The notes under the pieces are model-generated. The model saw only the letters and a program-made list of their open reading frames with translations. It had not been told where the DNA came from and made no database searches. From Burkholderiales bacterium (GTDB lineage Bacteria; Pseudomonadota; Gammaproteobacteria; Burkholderiales; Burkholderiaceae_E), in the NCBI GenBank assembly GCA_020348765.1, contig CP070753.1, positions 2,233,461-2,239,704 on the forward strand: a stretch of 6,244 bases of DNA, read 5' to 3'. This document shows, piece after piece, positions 5,519-6,244 of the stretch. Numbering within the stretch: position 1 is the stretch's first letter; each line of letters starts with the position of its first letter. The position numbers were made by a program, and so were the translations under genes.

Positions 5519-6244
5519 CGACGCACGGCGCGCGGGCGTCGGCCTGAAGCTGGCCGCGCTCGGCGGTTTCCTGTTCCTGCACGTGCCGCTGGCGCTGATC
5601 ATCCTGTACGCGTTCTCGGCCGAGGACAAGTCGTACGTGTTCCCGCCGCCGGCGCTGACAGCGAAGTGGTTCGCGGTCGCCTGGGAGCGCCCGGACGTGT
5701 GGCAGGCGATCGGCCTGTCGCTGCGGGTCGCGGTGTGGTCGACCGTGATCGCGCTCGTGCTCGGCACGCTGGTGGCGGCCGCGCTGGCGCGCACCCGCTT
5801 CTTCGGCCGCGAAGCGATCTCGCTGCTGATCATCCTGCCGATCGCGTTGCCCGGCGTGATCACCGGCATCGCGCTGCGCTCGGCCTACAACACGCTGGAG
5901 ATCCCGTTCTCGTTCTGGACCATCGTGATCGGGCATGCCACGTTCTGCATCGTCGTGGTCTACAACAACGCGGTGGCGCGCCTGCGTCGCACCAGCCCGT
6001 CGATGATCGAGGCCTCGATGGACCTCGGCGCCGACGGCCTGCAGACGCTGCGCCACGTGATCCTGCCGAACCTGGGCACCGCGCTGCTGGCCGGCGGCAT
6101 GCTGGCCTTCGCGCTGTCTTTCGACGAGGTGATCGTCACGACCTTCACGGCGGGCCAGCAGATCACCCTGCCGATCTGGATGCTGGCCGAGCTGGTGCGG
6201 CCGCGGCAGCGTCCGGTGACCAACGTGGTCGCGGTGGTGATCAT
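5508..6244 (+). CDS. ydcV: YdcV-like ABC transporter inner-membrane permease, cut by right edge
   Basis: This is the second channel subunit (PotC type). The ATG at 5508 lies inside the end of ydcU in a different frame (11-base overlap), and GGGGG (5497-5501) six bases upstream serves as ribosome binding site. The frame stays open to the window end, giving 245 codons and no stop; E. coli YdcV has about 264 residues, so about 20 are missing. Hydrophobic segments lie at about residues 11-36, 66-94, 102-127, 134-158 and 188-212, with another starting near the edge. The EAA loop is EASMDLG (168-174) with ILP at 185-187. Further family stretches are [26 protein letters not shown] and [18 protein letters not shown], all closely resembling E. 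coli YdcV from memory. It pairs with YdcU as a heterodimer. In E. coli the next gene, ydcW, encodes gamma-aminobutyraldehyde dehydrogenase; whether that holds here is outside the window. Confidence 0.93.
   Translation, partial: MRSSDARRAGVGLKLAALGGFLFLHVPLALIILYAFSAEDKSYVFPPPALTAKWFAVAWERPDVWQAIGLSLRVAVWSTVIALVLGTLVAAALARTRFFGREAISLLIILPIALPGVITGIALRSAYNTLEIPFSFWTIVIGHATFCIVVVYNNAVARLRRTSPSMIEASMDLGADGLQTLRHVILPNLGTALLAGGMLAFALSFDEVIVTTFTAGQQITLPIWMLAELVRPRQRPVTNVVAVVI

Noticed and set aside
4412..5869. 485-codon open frame on the minus strand opposite ydcU and ydcV
   Set aside because: It is antisense to two clear permease genes, and is a run of Arg/His/Gln/Asp-rich sequence with no hydrophobic or catalytic pattern.

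Overview
The window is high-GC DNA (roughly two thirds G+C by eye), dense with genes, all on the + strand. The likely source is a proteobacterium, probably Burkholderiales. Three things suggest this: a GTP-type PEP carboxykinase, an Escherichia-like YdcSTUV transporter, and strong G/C bias at third codon positions. Other high-GC groups with GTP-type PEPCK, such as Xanthomonadales, cannot be excluded. There are no RNA genes, insertion sequences, integrase genes or CRISPR arrays that I can support.

Layout. Bases 2-1084 are the C-terminal ~360 residues of pckG (PEP carboxykinase, GTP), cut by the left edge. After a 37-base gap with a perfect 14-bp palindrome comes a LysR-family regulator (1122-2060). 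A 156-base AT-richer intergenic region follows, with a candidate extended -10 promoter, an inverted repeat and a GC-rich leader built from reiterated CGGCC. It leads into a four-gene ABC importer: ydcS, periplasmic binding protein (2217-3401); ydcT, ATPase (3559-4554); ydcU, inner-membrane permease (4568-5518); and ydcV, second permease (5508 to the right edge, missing about 20 residues).

How they work together. YdcS should capture a polyamine-like ligand (putrescine is the candidate for the E. coli system) in the periplasm. It would hand the ligand to the YdcU/YdcV channel, driven by a YdcT dimer. Gene order and protein sequence both agree with E. coli ydcSTUV as I remember it, so the transporter itself is known. 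The ydcS-ydcT gap holds a perfect 10-bp GC hairpin, while the last three genes are tightly coupled. That fits the usual excess of binding protein over membrane components. In E. coli the operon lies next to the MocR-type regulator gene ydcR; here the adjacent regulator is a LysR protein, which is the obvious candidate controller.

I see no clearly undescribed system. The points most worth checking are an odd start region for ydcU (a six-codon mini-ORF between the ydcT stop and the GTG start, or a one-base error), the structured ydcS leader and ydcS-ydcT spacer, an extra cysteine pair in YdcS, and the LysR-for-YdcR context.
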